From a virus, in the IMG/VR virus record IMGVR_UViG_3300042540_001822, positions 62,001-126,000 of that record: DNA of 64,000 nucleotides; one strand, given 5' to 3'. The notes below the pieces were generated by a model. It was not told the origin of the DNA. It searched no databases and worked only from the letters and a program-made list of their open reading frames with translations. This document shows positions 40,011-49,516 of this stretch, piece after piece. The translations under genes were made by a program, and so were the position numbers. The number at the start of each line of letters is the position of its first letter. Within the stretch, counting starts at the first letter, position 1.

Positions 40011-41201
40011 ATGGAAAATAGAATTTTAAATTTTTCTGATTTCATCTTGGAATCAACAATTAACAGGCCAAATTACTGGGAGGTCAATTACCCTGATAAA
40101 TGGAAGGCTTTGCAAGATCTTGGGTTTGTGGATGTAACCACAGATAGAATGAAGAAAAATGGAAATAACATCATCATAAAAAACGACAATTTACCTCTTT
40201 ACCCCGCCGGAATTTACTATCAAGATTCGGGATATTTAAGAAACGTTGCTGCAAAAAATGGATTTATTACCAGAGACATGAATTGGGTTCAAGCAGCAGA
40301 TTACTTGATTGATAAATTTAGCAAATTAAAACAAATTATTCCTTCAGGCGTTCCCCCAAAAGTTTTCATTTCAATTTTAGAAAAATTAGAAAGATCGATT
40401 GTATCAAAATCGTCAGGAAAAAAAGTAATATTTGATCCATCTTCTAAAGAAGTTACTGTAAAAAGTACATTTGTACTTCATGTGGATGAAATTCCAGAAT
40501 TTATATCTTTGGGTTACAAATTAGGTCATGTGGATTCATTCAAATTGAAAGGAGATTTGACCCGTTATCCAGAAATAACTAAAGCACAATGCGATTTAAT
40601 TTTTCCATCTGAATGTAATGAATTGGAGGTTTTGGGTGTGAAATTTTCATCGGATTGTCAAAATGTTCCTATTTTTCCACCCGCAAGAACTTCGATAAAT
40701 GTAAATATAGAGGGAATTAAAAATTTAAAATGCTTAAGTCCAGATCAACCACAAAAGATTGAAAGTTTAAAGGTTATAAGTGACCTTGAATCTCTGTATG
40801 GATTATACATCATTCAATGTGAAAAAGTAAATTTAAGAGTAAAAAAAAATACAGGACCTCGACCTTGGGAAAATAAACTCACTGGATTGACATTCCCAGA
40901 CAGCTCTAACGATCCTTATTATTCTGGCGTCAAAACTACGGGCTGGGACATTGAAAATTGGGTAAAAGTTCTCCGAGAAGGAAATGAAGAGCAAAAAAAA
41001 CTGATGATAACACTTCCGATGCTAGATTCAAACTTTTGGAATGAACGGATGGAAGAAAATCCAGGTGAAACAATCCACATTTTGGCCCCGATTTGGAATG
41101 ATCCAGGATTTACAGAAATAAACAAGGGAATTAAAATTCCTCCCGGATATGAAGACCAATTAGATTTGTTTTCTGGATTTTCGGAACTGGGATTGTTCTA
41201 G
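40011..41201 (+). CDS. Divergent member of the repeat family (C-terminal domain only)
   Basis: This 396-aa protein starts at the ATG 'MENRILNFSDFILESTINRP' (I-L-E at 12-14). The central region has degenerate leucine-rich segments without the canonical repeat. The C-terminal ~95 residues clearly match the repeat family: 'WVKVLREGNEEQKKLMITLP', 'NERMEENPGETIHILAPIWN', 'IKIPPGYEDQLDLFSGFSEL', ending GLF. This shows that the C-terminal domain is a mobile module independent of the repeats. Confidence 0.82.
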   Translation: MENRILNFSDFILESTINRPNYWEVNYPDKWKALQDLGFVDVTTDRMKKNGNNIIIKNDNLPLYPAGIYYQDSGYLRNVAAKNGFITRDMNWVQAADYLIDKFSKLKQIIPSGVPPKVFISILEKLERSIVSKSSGKKVIFDPSSKEVTVKSTFVLHVDEIPEFISLGYKLGHVDSFKLKGDLTRYPEITKAQCDLIFPSECNELEVLGVKFSSDCQNVPIFPPARTSINVNIEGIKNLKCLSPDQPQKIESLKVISDLESLYGLYIIQCEKVNLRVKKNTGPRPWENKLTGLTFPDSSNDPYYSGVKTTGWDIENWVKVLREGNEEQKKLMITLPMLDSNFWNERMEENPGETIHILAPIWNDPGFTEINKGIKIPPGYEDQLDLFSGFSELGLF

Positions 41202-41215
41202 AAATTTAAATCAAA

Positions 41216-41986
41216 ATGAAACATTTATTTCCCTTTCCTCTGTTTGAATCCCGCAAACCTCCTTTAACCAAAGAACAGATTCAATTTTTGGAATTTCACA
41301 CTACCGGAACATGTAATTATAATTTTTCCTCCGGGAAAATAGACGTGGATGGGGTTTTTAGTTTAGAAGAAGATCAAGATTCTCTGATGGGATTGGAATT
41401 TGGAGTGGTCGAAGGAGGTTTCTCAATAAATGCAAATTTTCAAAATTTGAAAGGATTTCCAGAGGTAGTCGATGGTTTATTTTTTCTCCAATCAGATTTA
41501 ATTTCAGATCTCACCGGATCACCACAGTTTATAGAAAATTGTATGATACACAGCAAAAGCTTAAAATCTTTAAAGGGGGGTCCCAGAGAAGTAGGATCTA
41601 TGAGTCTCACCATTGAATTTCCATCTATTCAAAACTTACAAGGGGCTCCTGAAATTGTCAAAGAAAAGTTTAGATTAAGAATTTCGGGGTTCAAAAGTGG
41701 ATCCCCCATGGTGATAGTGTTTCTGCCTTTTACCTGGAACTTAGAGGGAAAGATTGAAATGTTAAAATTACAAAAGGGGGAAGAAAAAAATTTACTTTCT
41801 ACTTTAATTTCTGTGGAGGATGTTAAAAAATCTTTTAAAGAAAGACCATCACAAACTTTATATGACCTCGTAGAAGTGTGGAATTTACCCGGATTTTCAG
41901 AGATAAAAAAACAAATTCAAATCCCAGCAAATTTTAGGGACCAATTTGATTTAATGACAGGATTTAATGAACTAGGATTATTTTAG
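41216..41986 (+). CDS. Divergent repeat paralogue with eroded repeats
   Basis: This 256-aa protein starts MKHLFPFPLFESRKPPLTKE (L-F-E at 9-11). It retains the cap 'SSGKIDVDGVFSLEEDQDSL' and four or five eroded repeats ('LKGFPEVVDGLF', 'LTGSPQFIENC', 'LKGGPREVGSM', 'LQGAPEIVKEKF'). The Cys/Asn ladder is gone. The C-terminal domain lacks the LPWLQPDWW core but still ends GFNELGLF. Confidence 0.82.
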   Translation: MKHLFPFPLFESRKPPLTKEQIQFLEFHTTGTCNYNFSSGKIDVDGVFSLEEDQDSLMGLEFGVVEGGFSINANFQNLKGFPEVVDGLFFLQSDLISDLTGSPQFIENCMIHSKSLKSLKGGPREVGSMSLTIEFPSIQNLQGAPEIVKEKFRLRISGFKSGSPMVIVFLPFTWNLEGKIEMLKLQKGEEKNLLSTLISVEDVKKSFKERPSQTLYDLVEVWNLPGFSEIKKQIQIPANFRDQFDLMTGFNELGLF

Positions 41987-42132
41987 TTTTTAATATTTAG
42001 AATTTTTAATTATTATTTTCCATTTTTAAATATTTTTGTTACCAAATAAGAAAAAAATCATTATTTTTAAGGTAAAATCTCATTTGATCCATTTTAACCG
42101 AAATCTTTTACGGTTTTTGAAATAAAATAAAC

Positions 42133-42801
42133 ATGATTGAATTTCCCGGAAAATCACAGGTTTCTAAGTTAAATCTTTGGTTTCAACTTATTGCCGATTT
42201 CATTAGATATAAAATCGTTTATTCGGTAGAAGAATTTTTGTTTTTATTTAAAAATTACCTTCGAAACATTTGGATTTTTCGAAAAGCACTTGCTAGCCAC
42301 GTTTGTTGGGATTCTGGGTCAATTTTATACTTCTTAGAATTGGGGATAGACGATATTAGAAAAAATATTCAGGAAAAAGGAAAAGAGATCTCTATTTCTA
42401 GGAATAAAAAAATCCAAAAAATGGACAGAGCTGTCCAAATTCTTTCAAATATTAGGGAAGACAAATATTTTCTTTTGGCTGAAAATGAATTGGGCAAAAT
42501 CCACACAGGAAAAACGTGGTTCGAGCCGTATCTTCCAAATTCAGAAGAAGAGAAACAATGTGAAGGTTCGGAATCAGAGTTTCCTTTGTATGAAATGAAA
42601 GATGACCTTTCCGAAGAACAAAAGGCACACAATTCTAAAATTTTTAGCAGATCCCATGAACTAGAAAAGCTGGAATGGGAAGAATTATTTCAGATTCTGC
42701 AGGGGAAAGACAATTTAGAAAATTTGGAGACTTCAGAAGAATCAGATGATCCCTGGGGAAAAGCATACGACGGTTCGGGTTTAAAATCTTGGTGGGATTA
42801 A
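42133..42801 (+). CDS. Conserved phage protein ending GLKSWWD
   Basis: This 222-aa protein has 'NYLRNIWIFRKALASHVCWD' near residue 45, 'EISISRNKKIQKMDRAVQIL' near 95, and an acidic tail ending 'YDGSGLKSWWD'. This layout recurs in large phages as an uncharacterised protein. It is mainly helical and lacks a signal and membrane segment. It is the first of three closely spaced small genes. No function is known to me. Confidence 0.7.
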   Translation: MIEFPGKSQVSKLNLWFQLIADFIRYKIVYSVEEFLFLFKNYLRNIWIFRKALASHVCWDSGSILYFLELGIDDIRKNIQEKGKEISISRNKKIQKMDRAVQILSNIREDKYFLLAENELGKIHTGKTWFEPYLPNSEEEKQCEGSESEFPLYEMKDDLSEEQKAHNSKIFSRSHELEKLEWEELFQILQGKDNLENLETSEESDDPWGKAYDGSGLKSWWD

Positions 42802-42838
42802 AAAATTTATCTTTTCATACAAAATTCAATTTTCAATT

Positions 42839-43057
42839 ATGACTAATTCATACGTTATCATCAAAAATTACAAAACTCCAGCTGGTACAACAGTTCCTGT
42901 TATCATGTTAGATTCTCAAGGAGAAGTTTTGGAATTCTCCTCTGAAACTGAAGCAGAAACTATGAGACAGATGTTTCAGAAAAATTCAGATTCTGGTTAT
43001 AGATTTTCTCTCCGTGAAATCAAAGGTCACTTTCCACCTTCAACATTGAACTCATGA
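42839..43057 (+). CDS. Small conserved hypothetical protein
   Basis: This 72-aa protein ('MTNSYVIIKNYKTPAGTTVP') has a beta-hairpin plus helix pattern with 'EFSSETEAETMRQMFQKNS'. Its stop overlaps the next start as ATGA, indicating coupled translation. Confidence 0.7.
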   Translation: MTNSYVIIKNYKTPAGTTVPVIMLDSQGEVLEFSSETEAETMRQMFQKNSDSGYRFSLREIKGHFPPSTLNS

Positions 43058-43251
43058 GCAAAAGAGATCCTTTACTAGCCAAATTGAGAACTCCGGTTCA
43101 CATTGATTTTATTGCCACATATATTCTTAAGGAATCTAGGGATAAAACCAGAGAAATTTTACAGGAATATATTGATGCAGGAATAGTGGGGGAGAGCCCT
43201 TTGGCCAAAGATTATTTTGGGGTCATAAATCCCCAATCGGCGAATAAATAA
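43054..43251 (+). CDS. Small winged-helix-like protein
   Basis: This 65-aa protein contains 'RTPVHIDFIATYILKESRDK' and 'REILQEYIDAGIVGES', which have the spacing of a small winged-helix or MarR-like DNA-binding fold. The fold call is tentative. It is coupled to the preceding gene. Confidence 0.6.
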   Translation: MSKRDPLLAKLRTPVHIDFIATYILKESRDKTREILQEYIDAGIVGESPLAKDYFGVINPQSANK

Positions 43252-43270
43252 TTTATTTTTCTTGGAACAA

Positions 43271-43299
43271 ATCTTGAGTTTGTAAATTAAACTCAAGAT
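43271..43299 (+). terminator. Hairpin upstream of glycosyltransferase island
   Basis: Perfect 11-bp stem (atcttgagttt / aaactcaagat) with a 7-nt loop, then aaatttgttttttATG. It ends 13 nt before the next start codon. It could terminate the small-gene operon or control translation of the island's first gene. Confidence 0.6.
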
Positions 43300-43312
43300 A
43301 AATTTGTTTTTT

Positions 43313-44587
43313 ATGAGCAATAAAAATCCTAGAATTTTTGTGCAAATTGCATCCTATAGAGATCCTCAGTTGGTGAATACTATAGAGGACATGATCAAAA
43401 ATTCTAAATTTCCGAAAAATTTGGTTATTGGATTGTGTAGACAATATCACCCCGAGGATGGGTTCGACAATGTGGATAAGTTCAGGAAAGACAAAAGATT
43501 CAGAATTATTGATGTTCCTTATTCTGAAAGTAAAGGTGTTTGCTGGGCGAGAAACCAAGTCCAACAGAAATACTCTGGTGAAGAATTTACCCTTCAAATT
43601 GATTCACACATGAGATTTGCTCCTGATTGGGATGAAACACTTGTAGGAATGGTAAAACAGTTGCAGGAAGAAGGCTATGAAAAACCCTTGCTCACTTCTT
43701 ATGTTTCTTCTTTCGATCCAGAAAATGATCCAGCCGCTAGGGTACAAGAACCATGGAGAATGTCATTTGACCGTTTTATTCCAGAGGGTGCAGTTTTCTT
43801 TTTGCCTGAAACAATTCCAAACTGGCGCAATCTGACATCTCCGGTTCCTTCAAGATTTTACTCTGCGCATTTTGCCTTCACTTTAGGACAATTTTCAACC
43901 GAGGTCCAACATAATCCAAACTATTATTTCCACGGGGAGGAAATTTCGATTGCTGTTCGTGCCTTCACCTGGGGGTATGATTTATTTCATCCACATAAAG
44001 TTGTTATTTGGCACGAATATACTCGAAAAGGAAGGACAAAACAGTGGGACGACGACAAAGAATGGGTCAAAAAAAACAATGTCTCTCATCTAACAAACAG
44101 AAAATTGTTTGGGATGGACGGAGAGATTCGAGAAGGACACGATGGACCTTATGGTTTTGGTTCTATCAGAACTCTTCAACAATACGAAGAATATGCGGGT
44201 CTCCTGTTTGAAAAGAGAGCGGTACAACAGGAAACATTGGACAAATATTATCCACCTAATCCCGGGATCAACATGTTCGAAGGAAATGAAGAAGCATGGA
44301 AAAATTCATTCTCACAAATCTTCAAGCACTGTATTGATATTAATTATAATCAAGTCACAGAAACGGACTATGATTTTTGGGTTGTTGCTTTCCACGATGA
44401 AACAGACAAGACACTTTTTCGAAAAGATGCAGATAAGAATGAGATAAATAGAATGAAAAATGATCCAGATGGTTACTGTAAGGTGTGGAGAGAATTCAAC
44501 ACGACCACAAAACCTAAATACTGGGTCGTTTGGCCACACTCTGAATCCAAAGGATGGTGTGAAAGAATAACCGGAAATTTACCATAA
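43313..44587 (+). CDS. GT60-type (Skp1 GlcNAc-transferase-like) glycosyltransferase
   Basis: This 424-aa protein starts at the ATG 'MSNKNPRIFVQIASYRDPQL'; an upstream TTG lies in the hairpin. It matches the 'GlcNAc' glycosyltransferase family: 'FVQIASYRDP' start, 'GVCWARNQVQQKYSGEEFTL', then the metal-binding D-x-H in 'QIDSHMRF'. 'YFHGEEISIAVRAFTWGYDL' and a conserved His in 'IWHEYTRKGR' follow. Eukaryotic members add GlcNAc to hydroxyproline. A phage version might decorate virion or host glycans. It is the first gene of the island. Confidence 0.85.
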   Translation: MSNKNPRIFVQIASYRDPQLVNTIEDMIKNSKFPKNLVIGLCRQYHPEDGFDNVDKFRKDKRFRIIDVPYSESKGVCWARNQVQQKYSGEEFTLQIDSHMRFAPDWDETLVGMVKQLQEEGYEKPLLTSYVSSFDPENDPAARVQEPWRMSFDRFIPEGAVFFLPETIPNWRNLTSPVPSRFYSAHFAFTLGQFSTEVQHNPNYYFHGEEISIAVRAFTWGYDLFHPHKVVIWHEYTRKGRTKQWDDDKEWVKKNNVSHLTNRKLFGMDGEIREGHDGPYGFGSIRTLQQYEEYAGLLFEKRAVQQETLDKYYPPNPGINMFEGNEEAWKNSFSQIFKHCIDINYNQVTETDYDFWVVAFHDETDKTLFRKDADKNEINRMKNDPDGYCKVWREFNTTTKPKYWVVWPHSESKGWCERITGNLP

Positions 44588-44590
44588 AAA

Positions 44591-45892
44591 ATGAAAATAG
44601 TAACTTGTCAATTTTACACCAACAATATTCCATATAGAGAATTTTCAAAAGAAATAAATGAAAATTATTCAAAAGAGAATGGGTATATTTATTATGCTGA
44701 AAATAACAATGAAAAAATAATAGATAAATTAGAAGGAAGGTCAATTACTTGGTACAAGCCTCATTTATTACAAGAAATGATGATGAAGTACCCAACATGT
44801 GATTATATTCTATATTTAGATATTGATGCGGTTTTTATAAATAAAGAAAGAAAAATTCAGGAATTTATAACAAATGATTTTTCAATACTAATGTCTTCTG
44901 ACCATGGTCCTTCAATAGTAAATGCGGGTGTAATTTTATTGAAGAATAATAAATTCAATTATGAATTAATGTCTAAATGGTGGGAATTAGGAGAAGAATT
45001 CCCCGAGTATAAAACAGGTCTTTGGCATGACCAAACTTGTTTAAAGTTTTTGTATGAAAGACTTGAAGATAAATCTATTTTTAAAATTATTGAAAACAAC
45101 GATATAAATTCAAGAATTTATAATAAAGATAAATTTATTTTTCACGCTTTTAGTTACGGTCATTTACCTAACAGATCTTTAGACTTGGTTTATAATGATA
45201 TTTTTAACAAAGAAGAATCAGGAAAAGAAACTTTAAGCCAGATTTCAAAAAAATTTCCAACAGATAAAGATTTCACTCATAATTATTTTGATGCCGTATA
45301 TGAACCACATTTCTCCAAAATAAGAGAGAACGTAAAAAAATTTTGTGAAATAGGTGTTGGTGGTTTTTGGGGTGAAGTAGGATGGGTTCCCGGAAACTCT
45401 TTAAGAGTATGGGAAGAATATTTTCCTAATGCTAACATACTTGGTTTAGATCTTAATGATTATGATTTGGTAAGTGAGAATAGAATTACTGTTGATTATA
45501 TTGACCAATCTAAAAAAGAACTTGTGGACGAATATGCGGAAAAATTATACGATTATGATATAATTTTAGATGATGGTTCACATAATATTCATGACCAACA
45601 AATTACTTTTGCATCTTTTTTTAAATCATTAAAAAAAGGTGGAATATTTGTTATTGAAGATTTACATAGTAGTATTGAAGTAAAAATACCTGAAAAAAGA
45701 ACAGTTTGGGGTTGGGGCGACCCAACAAAAATTACAACATTAGAAATGTTAGAAAGCTTTAAACAAACAGGTAAAATTATTTCTGATTACTTAAGTGATG
45801 AAGAAAAGTATTATTTAGAAGATAATATTAGTTCCGTAGAAATTTTTACTAACTCACCTACAAGTATAACATCAATAATAATAAAAAAATAA
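44591..45892 (+). CDS. Glycosyltransferase-methyltransferase fusion
   Basis: In this 433-aa protein, residues 1-205 resemble galactosyl/mannosyl transferases of the GMA12/MNN10 type: 'WYKPHLLQEMMMKYPTCDYI', D-x-D in 'LYLDIDAVF', and 'WHDQTCL'. Residues 215-433 resemble a sugar or macrolide O-methyltransferase: 'CEIGVGGFWGEVGW', 'ANILGLDLND', 'ILDDGSHNIHDQQITF', 'FVIEDLHSS'. The fusion suggests addition then capping of a sugar. The gene is 3 nt after the GT60-type gene and is markedly AT-rich. Confidence 0.85.
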   Translation: MKIVTCQFYTNNIPYREFSKEINENYSKENGYIYYAENNNEKIIDKLEGRSITWYKPHLLQEMMMKYPTCDYILYLDIDAVFINKERKIQEFITNDFSILMSSDHGPSIVNAGVILLKNNKFNYELMSKWWELGEEFPEYKTGLWHDQTCLKFLYERLEDKSIFKIIENNDINSRIYNKDKFIFHAFSYGHLPNRSLDLVYNDIFNKEESGKETLSQISKKFPTDKDFTHNYFDAVYEPHFSKIRENVKKFCEIGVGGFWGEVGWVPGNSLRVWEEYFPNANILGLDLNDYDLVSENRITVDYIDQSKKELVDEYAEKLYDYDIILDDGSHNIHDQQITFASFFKSLKKGGIFVIEDLHSSIEVKIPEKRTVWGWGDPTKITTLEMLESFKQTGKIISDYLSDEEKYYLEDNISSVEIFTNSPTSITSIIIKK

Positions 45893-45894
45893 TT

Positions 45895-45987
45895 ATGTTA
45901 GAAATTTATAGAACTAGACCAGATTGGATTATAAGGGCTATTGTAACAAAAGATCCTTCAAGAATAGTTAAAGTTAAACCCGAATAA
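45895..45987 (+). CDS. Possible 30-residue protein
   Basis: A short ORF ('MLEIYRTRPDWIIRAIVTKD') fills the gap between two glycosyltransferase genes, 2 nt after one stop and 5 nt before the next start. Position supports it; size does not. Confidence 0.3.
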   Translation: MLEIYRTRPDWIIRAIVTKDPSRIVKVKPE

Positions 45988-45992
45988 TTCCA

Positions 45993-47027
45993 ATGGACAA
46001 TTTCAATACAAATCAAATTTCAACGGATGTTGAAAATTCAATTCAGAATTCAGAGGAAATAAAAATAATCGTTGTTTATCACACCTATTTGGTCAATCAA
46101 TGGAGGATTCAAGTTGAAGAACAGTTAAAAAGATTATATGATTCTGGATTATATGATGCAGCAGATAAAATTTGTGTTACTTCCGATTTAGGAGAAACCA
46201 CAAGAGAAGAGGCAATAGAATTTTTCTCTGCATTTCCAAAATTAGAAATTGAATTATCGGATCAAAATTATGGAGAATATTTAGCGATTAGAAAAGTAAG
46301 AGAACTATCCTTCCTCCATAAAAATGCTAAAATTTTGAACTTTCATACTAAAGGGATTTTCAACAATTGGATAACTTTTAATGGAAAAGAAAAATCTGAA
46401 AGAAAAATTAAAAATTCAAAAGCATGGAGATATTGCATGGAATATTTCACCATAGACAGATGGAGAGAGTGTGTTGAATTACTTGAAACTTGGGACAATG
46501 TTGGGGTCACGTGCAACGGAGGATGGTATTGGGGTAATTTCTGGTGGAGTTCATTCAAACACATCAGTAAAACAATAGAACCCCATCACTCCACCAGATG
46601 GACAAATGAAGCCTGGCTTAATTGTGAAATTCCAGACTCTAAAAACTTCGAGTTCTGGCATTTTGAAATTGATCCATTCCAATCCGAATTAAGGCCAGAA
46701 TTTTACATGGGGGGATTTGAGAAATACAAACAAGATAGACTAATAGTTAAATCTGCTTTATGGGGATCATGTCCTTTTGAAATAGACGAAGGTTATTCTG
46801 GTTACAAATTCGGAATTACTGAAGATGTAACAGAAAAAGTACAGGCTTCAATCGATCAAAACGGTGGAACGAAAATAGATTTCACAGTAGGGTTTAATTT
46901 TTTTAATACTGACCCTATTTTCGGTTATAGGAAATGTTTAGATGTTGAATTATATCCAGAAACAAATCCAAATTTAATTATTAGATTAGGACAAAGAGAA
47001 GGACACCTATTTAAATTCTCTTTTTAA
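45993..47027 (+). CDS. Glycosyltransferase-like protein
   Basis: This 344-aa protein has 'IIVVYHTYLVNQWRIQVEEQ' at its start, 'ILNFHTKGIFN' in the middle, and 'NGGWYWGNFWWSSFKHI' followed by 'RWTNEAWLN'. This is the layout of a group of uncharacterised glycosyltransferases found in cell-surface and phage glycan clusters. The C-terminal ~90 residues ('DIDEGYSGYKFGITEDVTEK'-like) form a beta-rich add-on. It is in line with the other island genes. Confidence 0.72.
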   Translation: MDNFNTNQISTDVENSIQNSEEIKIIVVYHTYLVNQWRIQVEEQLKRLYDSGLYDAADKICVTSDLGETTREEAIEFFSAFPKLEIELSDQNYGEYLAIRKVRELSFLHKNAKILNFHTKGIFNNWITFNGKEKSERKIKNSKAWRYCMEYFTIDRWRECVELLETWDNVGVTCNGGWYWGNFWWSSFKHISKTIEPHHSTRWTNEAWLNCEIPDSKNFEFWHFEIDPFQSELRPEFYMGGFEKYKQDRLIVKSALWGSCPFEIDEGYSGYKFGITEDVTEKVQASIDQNGGTKIDFTVGFNFFNTDPIFGYRKCLDVELYPETNPNLIIRLGQREGHLFKFSF

Positions 47028-47057
47028 AATTTCTTTTGTGATTATCTACAAAATTAT

Positions 47058-48740
47058 ATGAAAAACAACTTTACAATTGTTACAGGATTATGGGATTTGA
47101 AAAGAGGAGATTTGGAAGGTTGGGCTAAAAGAGATTTCTCCTATTATAAATCTAAATTTTTTGAGTTACTCGAAACAGATGTGCCCATGGTCATTTGGAT
47201 TTCTGATGACCTAAGAACCGAGGTAGAGGAGGTGAGACAAGGGAAACCCACATCGATTCAAATTAAAAATTTGGAGGATTTTAAAACTTGGAATCCTTTT
47301 TTCCATCAAATACAAGAAATTAGAAATCGACCTTCTTGGCAAAATTTTGCAGGTTGGCTTCCAGAGTCACCACAGGCCGCTTTAGAATTTTATAATCCGA
47401 TGATGTTTGCCAAAATGTTCATGGTTAACGACTCTGCTATTTTAAATCCATTTAACACAGATTATTTCTTTTGGGTAGATGGGGGTTTAACCAACACGGT
47501 TCCTAAAGGATATTTTACAAAAGATGATGTTTTAAAAAATCTACCTAGATTTGTGATAAAACACAACGATAAATTTATTCAAATTTCTTATCCTTATACA
47601 GCAAACGAAGAAATACATGGATTTGAAAGGAAAGCCATGGCATCTTATTGTGGGGTTGACTATGTGAATTATGTTTGTCGTGGTGGGTTTTTTGGAGGTT
47701 CTAAGGAAAGAATACACGAGATCAATTCTCTGTATTATTCGATCATGTCTAAAACTTTACACGCCGGTTACATGGGAGCTGATGAGTGTTTGTTTACCAT
47801 CCTATCACACCAATATCCAGAGTTGACCCATCGTTTTGAGATAGAGGGAAACGGATTGGTGTGGCCTTTTTTTGAAGAACTTAAACATTACTCAGAGGAA
47901 AAGATAAAACTTGATTCGTCTTTTTTGAATCCTGAAAACTGTGGCTTATATGTAATTGGATTCAATAGTCCAAGTCAGTTTCAAACCTTAATTCAATCAA
48001 TGATGGATTATGATCCAGATTTCATCCGAAAGCCCATCAAAATTCTTTTGAATAATTCCACTGATTCCAGCACTACTCCAGAGTATGAAAAATTGTGTTT
48101 AGATTATGGATTCTCCCACGTGAAGATGGATAATCTAGGAATTTGTGGGGGTAGACAGTGGATAGCAGAAGATGCGGCAGAAAGAGAATTTGATTTTTAT
48201 TTTTTCTTTGAGGATGACATGTTTTTCTATCCAAAAGAGGGGGAAAGGTGTAGAAATGGGTTTAACCGTTTTGTGTCTGGATTGTATCAAAAATCTTTAG
48301 AAATTATCAAAGAAAACAATTTTGATTTTCTGAAGTTGAATTATTCCGAATTCTTTGGCGATAACGGTACCCAGTGGTCGTGGTATAATGTACCCCAGAA
48401 CATCAGAGAGAAATTTTTCCCAGAAAAACCTAATTTACCTAAAATAGGACAAGATCCCAATGCTCCTAAGACCGAATACAAAAATATTAGATCTCATAAA
48501 GGAATTCCTTATGTAAACGGTGATATCTATTATTGCAATTGGCCTCAAATTGTAAGTAAGACAGGAAACCAAAAGATGTTTTTAAACACAAAGTGGGCGA
48601 GGCCATACGAGCAAACTTGGATGTCCTATATGTTCCAAGAAATGAAAGATGGAAATCTGTACGCCGGTCTTTTACTTCTAACCCCCACTGAACACAACAG
48701 GTTCGAACACTACGACGGCAAGTTAAGGAAAGAAAGTTAG
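47058..48740 (+). CDS. Two-domain glycosyltransferase (HtrL/YibB-like plus GT-A)
   Basis: In this 560-aa protein, residues 1-290 resemble the HtrL/WlaTC family: 'FTIVTGLWDLKRGDLEGWAK', 'YNPMMFAKMFMV', 'DYFFWVDGGLTNTVP', 'CRGGFFGGSKERIHEI'. Residues 295-560 carry a GT-A fold with 'FFFEDDMFFYP' (acidic metal motif) and 'NLGICGGRQWIAEDAAER'. Two transferase domains in one chain imply sequential additions. It is in the same orientation as its neighbours, 30 nt downstream of the previous gene. Confidence 0.82.
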   Translation: MKNNFTIVTGLWDLKRGDLEGWAKRDFSYYKSKFFELLETDVPMVIWISDDLRTEVEEVRQGKPTSIQIKNLEDFKTWNPFFHQIQEIRNRPSWQNFAGWLPESPQAALEFYNPMMFAKMFMVNDSAILNPFNTDYFFWVDGGLTNTVPKGYFTKDDVLKNLPRFVIKHNDKFIQISYPYTANEEIHGFERKAMASYCGVDYVNYVCRGGFFGGSKERIHEINSLYYSIMSKTLHAGYMGADECLFTILSHQYPELTHRFEIEGNGLVWPFFEELKHYSEEKIKLDSSFLNPENCGLYVIGFNSPSQFQTLIQSMMDYDPDFIRKPIKILLNNSTDSSTTPEYEKLCLDYGFSHVKMDNLGICGGRQWIAEDAAEREFDFYFFFEDDMFFYPKEGERCRNGFNRFVSGLYQKSLEIIKENNFDFLKLNYSEFFGDNGTQWSWYNVPQNIREKFFPEKPNLPKIGQDPNAPKTEYKNIRSHKGIPYVNGDIYYCNWPQIVSKTGNQKMFLNTKWARPYEQTWMSYMFQEMKDGNLYAGLLLLTPTEHNRFEHYDGKLRKES

Positions 48741-48802
48741 ATTTTCATAATTCTTAATTTTAATTTAACATAATTTAACAATTCCGAAAATACATACACG
48801 GA

Positions 48803-49516
48803 ATGAAAACTCTTGTTATTTCCGACGTCCATATTGGATCCAAAGGTTGCTCCTCTGAGGAACTTCTTTATTTGTTGAAAGATCAGTCATTCCACCGTTA
48901 TATTTTGGTTGGTGATATTATCGATGGTTGGCTCTTCAAAAAATACAAAAGATTTACCTACGATCACGCTCGTTTAATTCGAAGATTTTTAAAACTCTCA
49001 AAAACAAAAGAAATCATTTGGATCGCCGGAAATCACGATGAATTTCTCAGAAAATATTTGCCTATGGAGTTGGGGAATATTAGAATTGTAGACGAATGGA
49101 TTGAATCTGGAATTTGGTTCTGTCACGGAGACAAATATGATGGAGTGGTTAAAATGAGGTGGCTTGCCCAATTGGGGGGATTGGGATATGATTTGGCAAT
49201 TGTCATTGATAGAACATTGAAAAAAATGGGATTCAAAAGATCTCTGTCTAAGTATTTAAAGGATAATGTCAAGGCGGCAGTTAAATTTATGACAGACTTT
49301 GAGAAAGAGATGGCGAGACAGGCCGAAAAAAGAGGTTGTCACACCGTGGTGTGTGGACACATACATAATCCAGAATTGAAGGAAATTGGCAAAATCAGAT
49401 ATATTAACACAGGGGATTGGATCGAAAACAACTCCTATCTGATTTTGAATAAAAATTATTGTTCCCTTTACTCCCATGGAAGAGAAATTGACAATTGTTA
49501 TTCCCTGCAAAAATGA
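48803..49516 (+). CDS. LpxH-like metallophosphoesterase
   Basis: This 237-aa protein shows the full metal-binding set: 'SDVHIGSKG', 'LVGDIIDGW', 'AGNHDEF', 'FCHGDKYD', 'VVCGHIHNPEL', 'NTGDWIEN'. It is closest to UDP-2,3-diacylglucosamine hydrolase-type proteins, which make lipid X in lipid A synthesis. In this setting it may act on nucleotide-sugar or lipid-linked intermediates of the glycan island. It overlaps the next gene by 41 nt. Confidence 0.85.
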   Translation: MKTLVISDVHIGSKGCSSEELLYLLKDQSFHRYILVGDIIDGWLFKKYKRFTYDHARLIRRFLKLSKTKEIIWIAGNHDEFLRKYLPMELGNIRIVDEWIESGIWFCHGDKYDGVVKMRWLAQLGGLGYDLAIVIDRTLKKMGFKRSLSKYLKDNVKAAVKFMTDFEKEMARQAEKRGCHTVVCGHIHNPELKEIGKIRYINTGDWIENNSYLILNKNYCSLYSHGREIDNCYSLQK

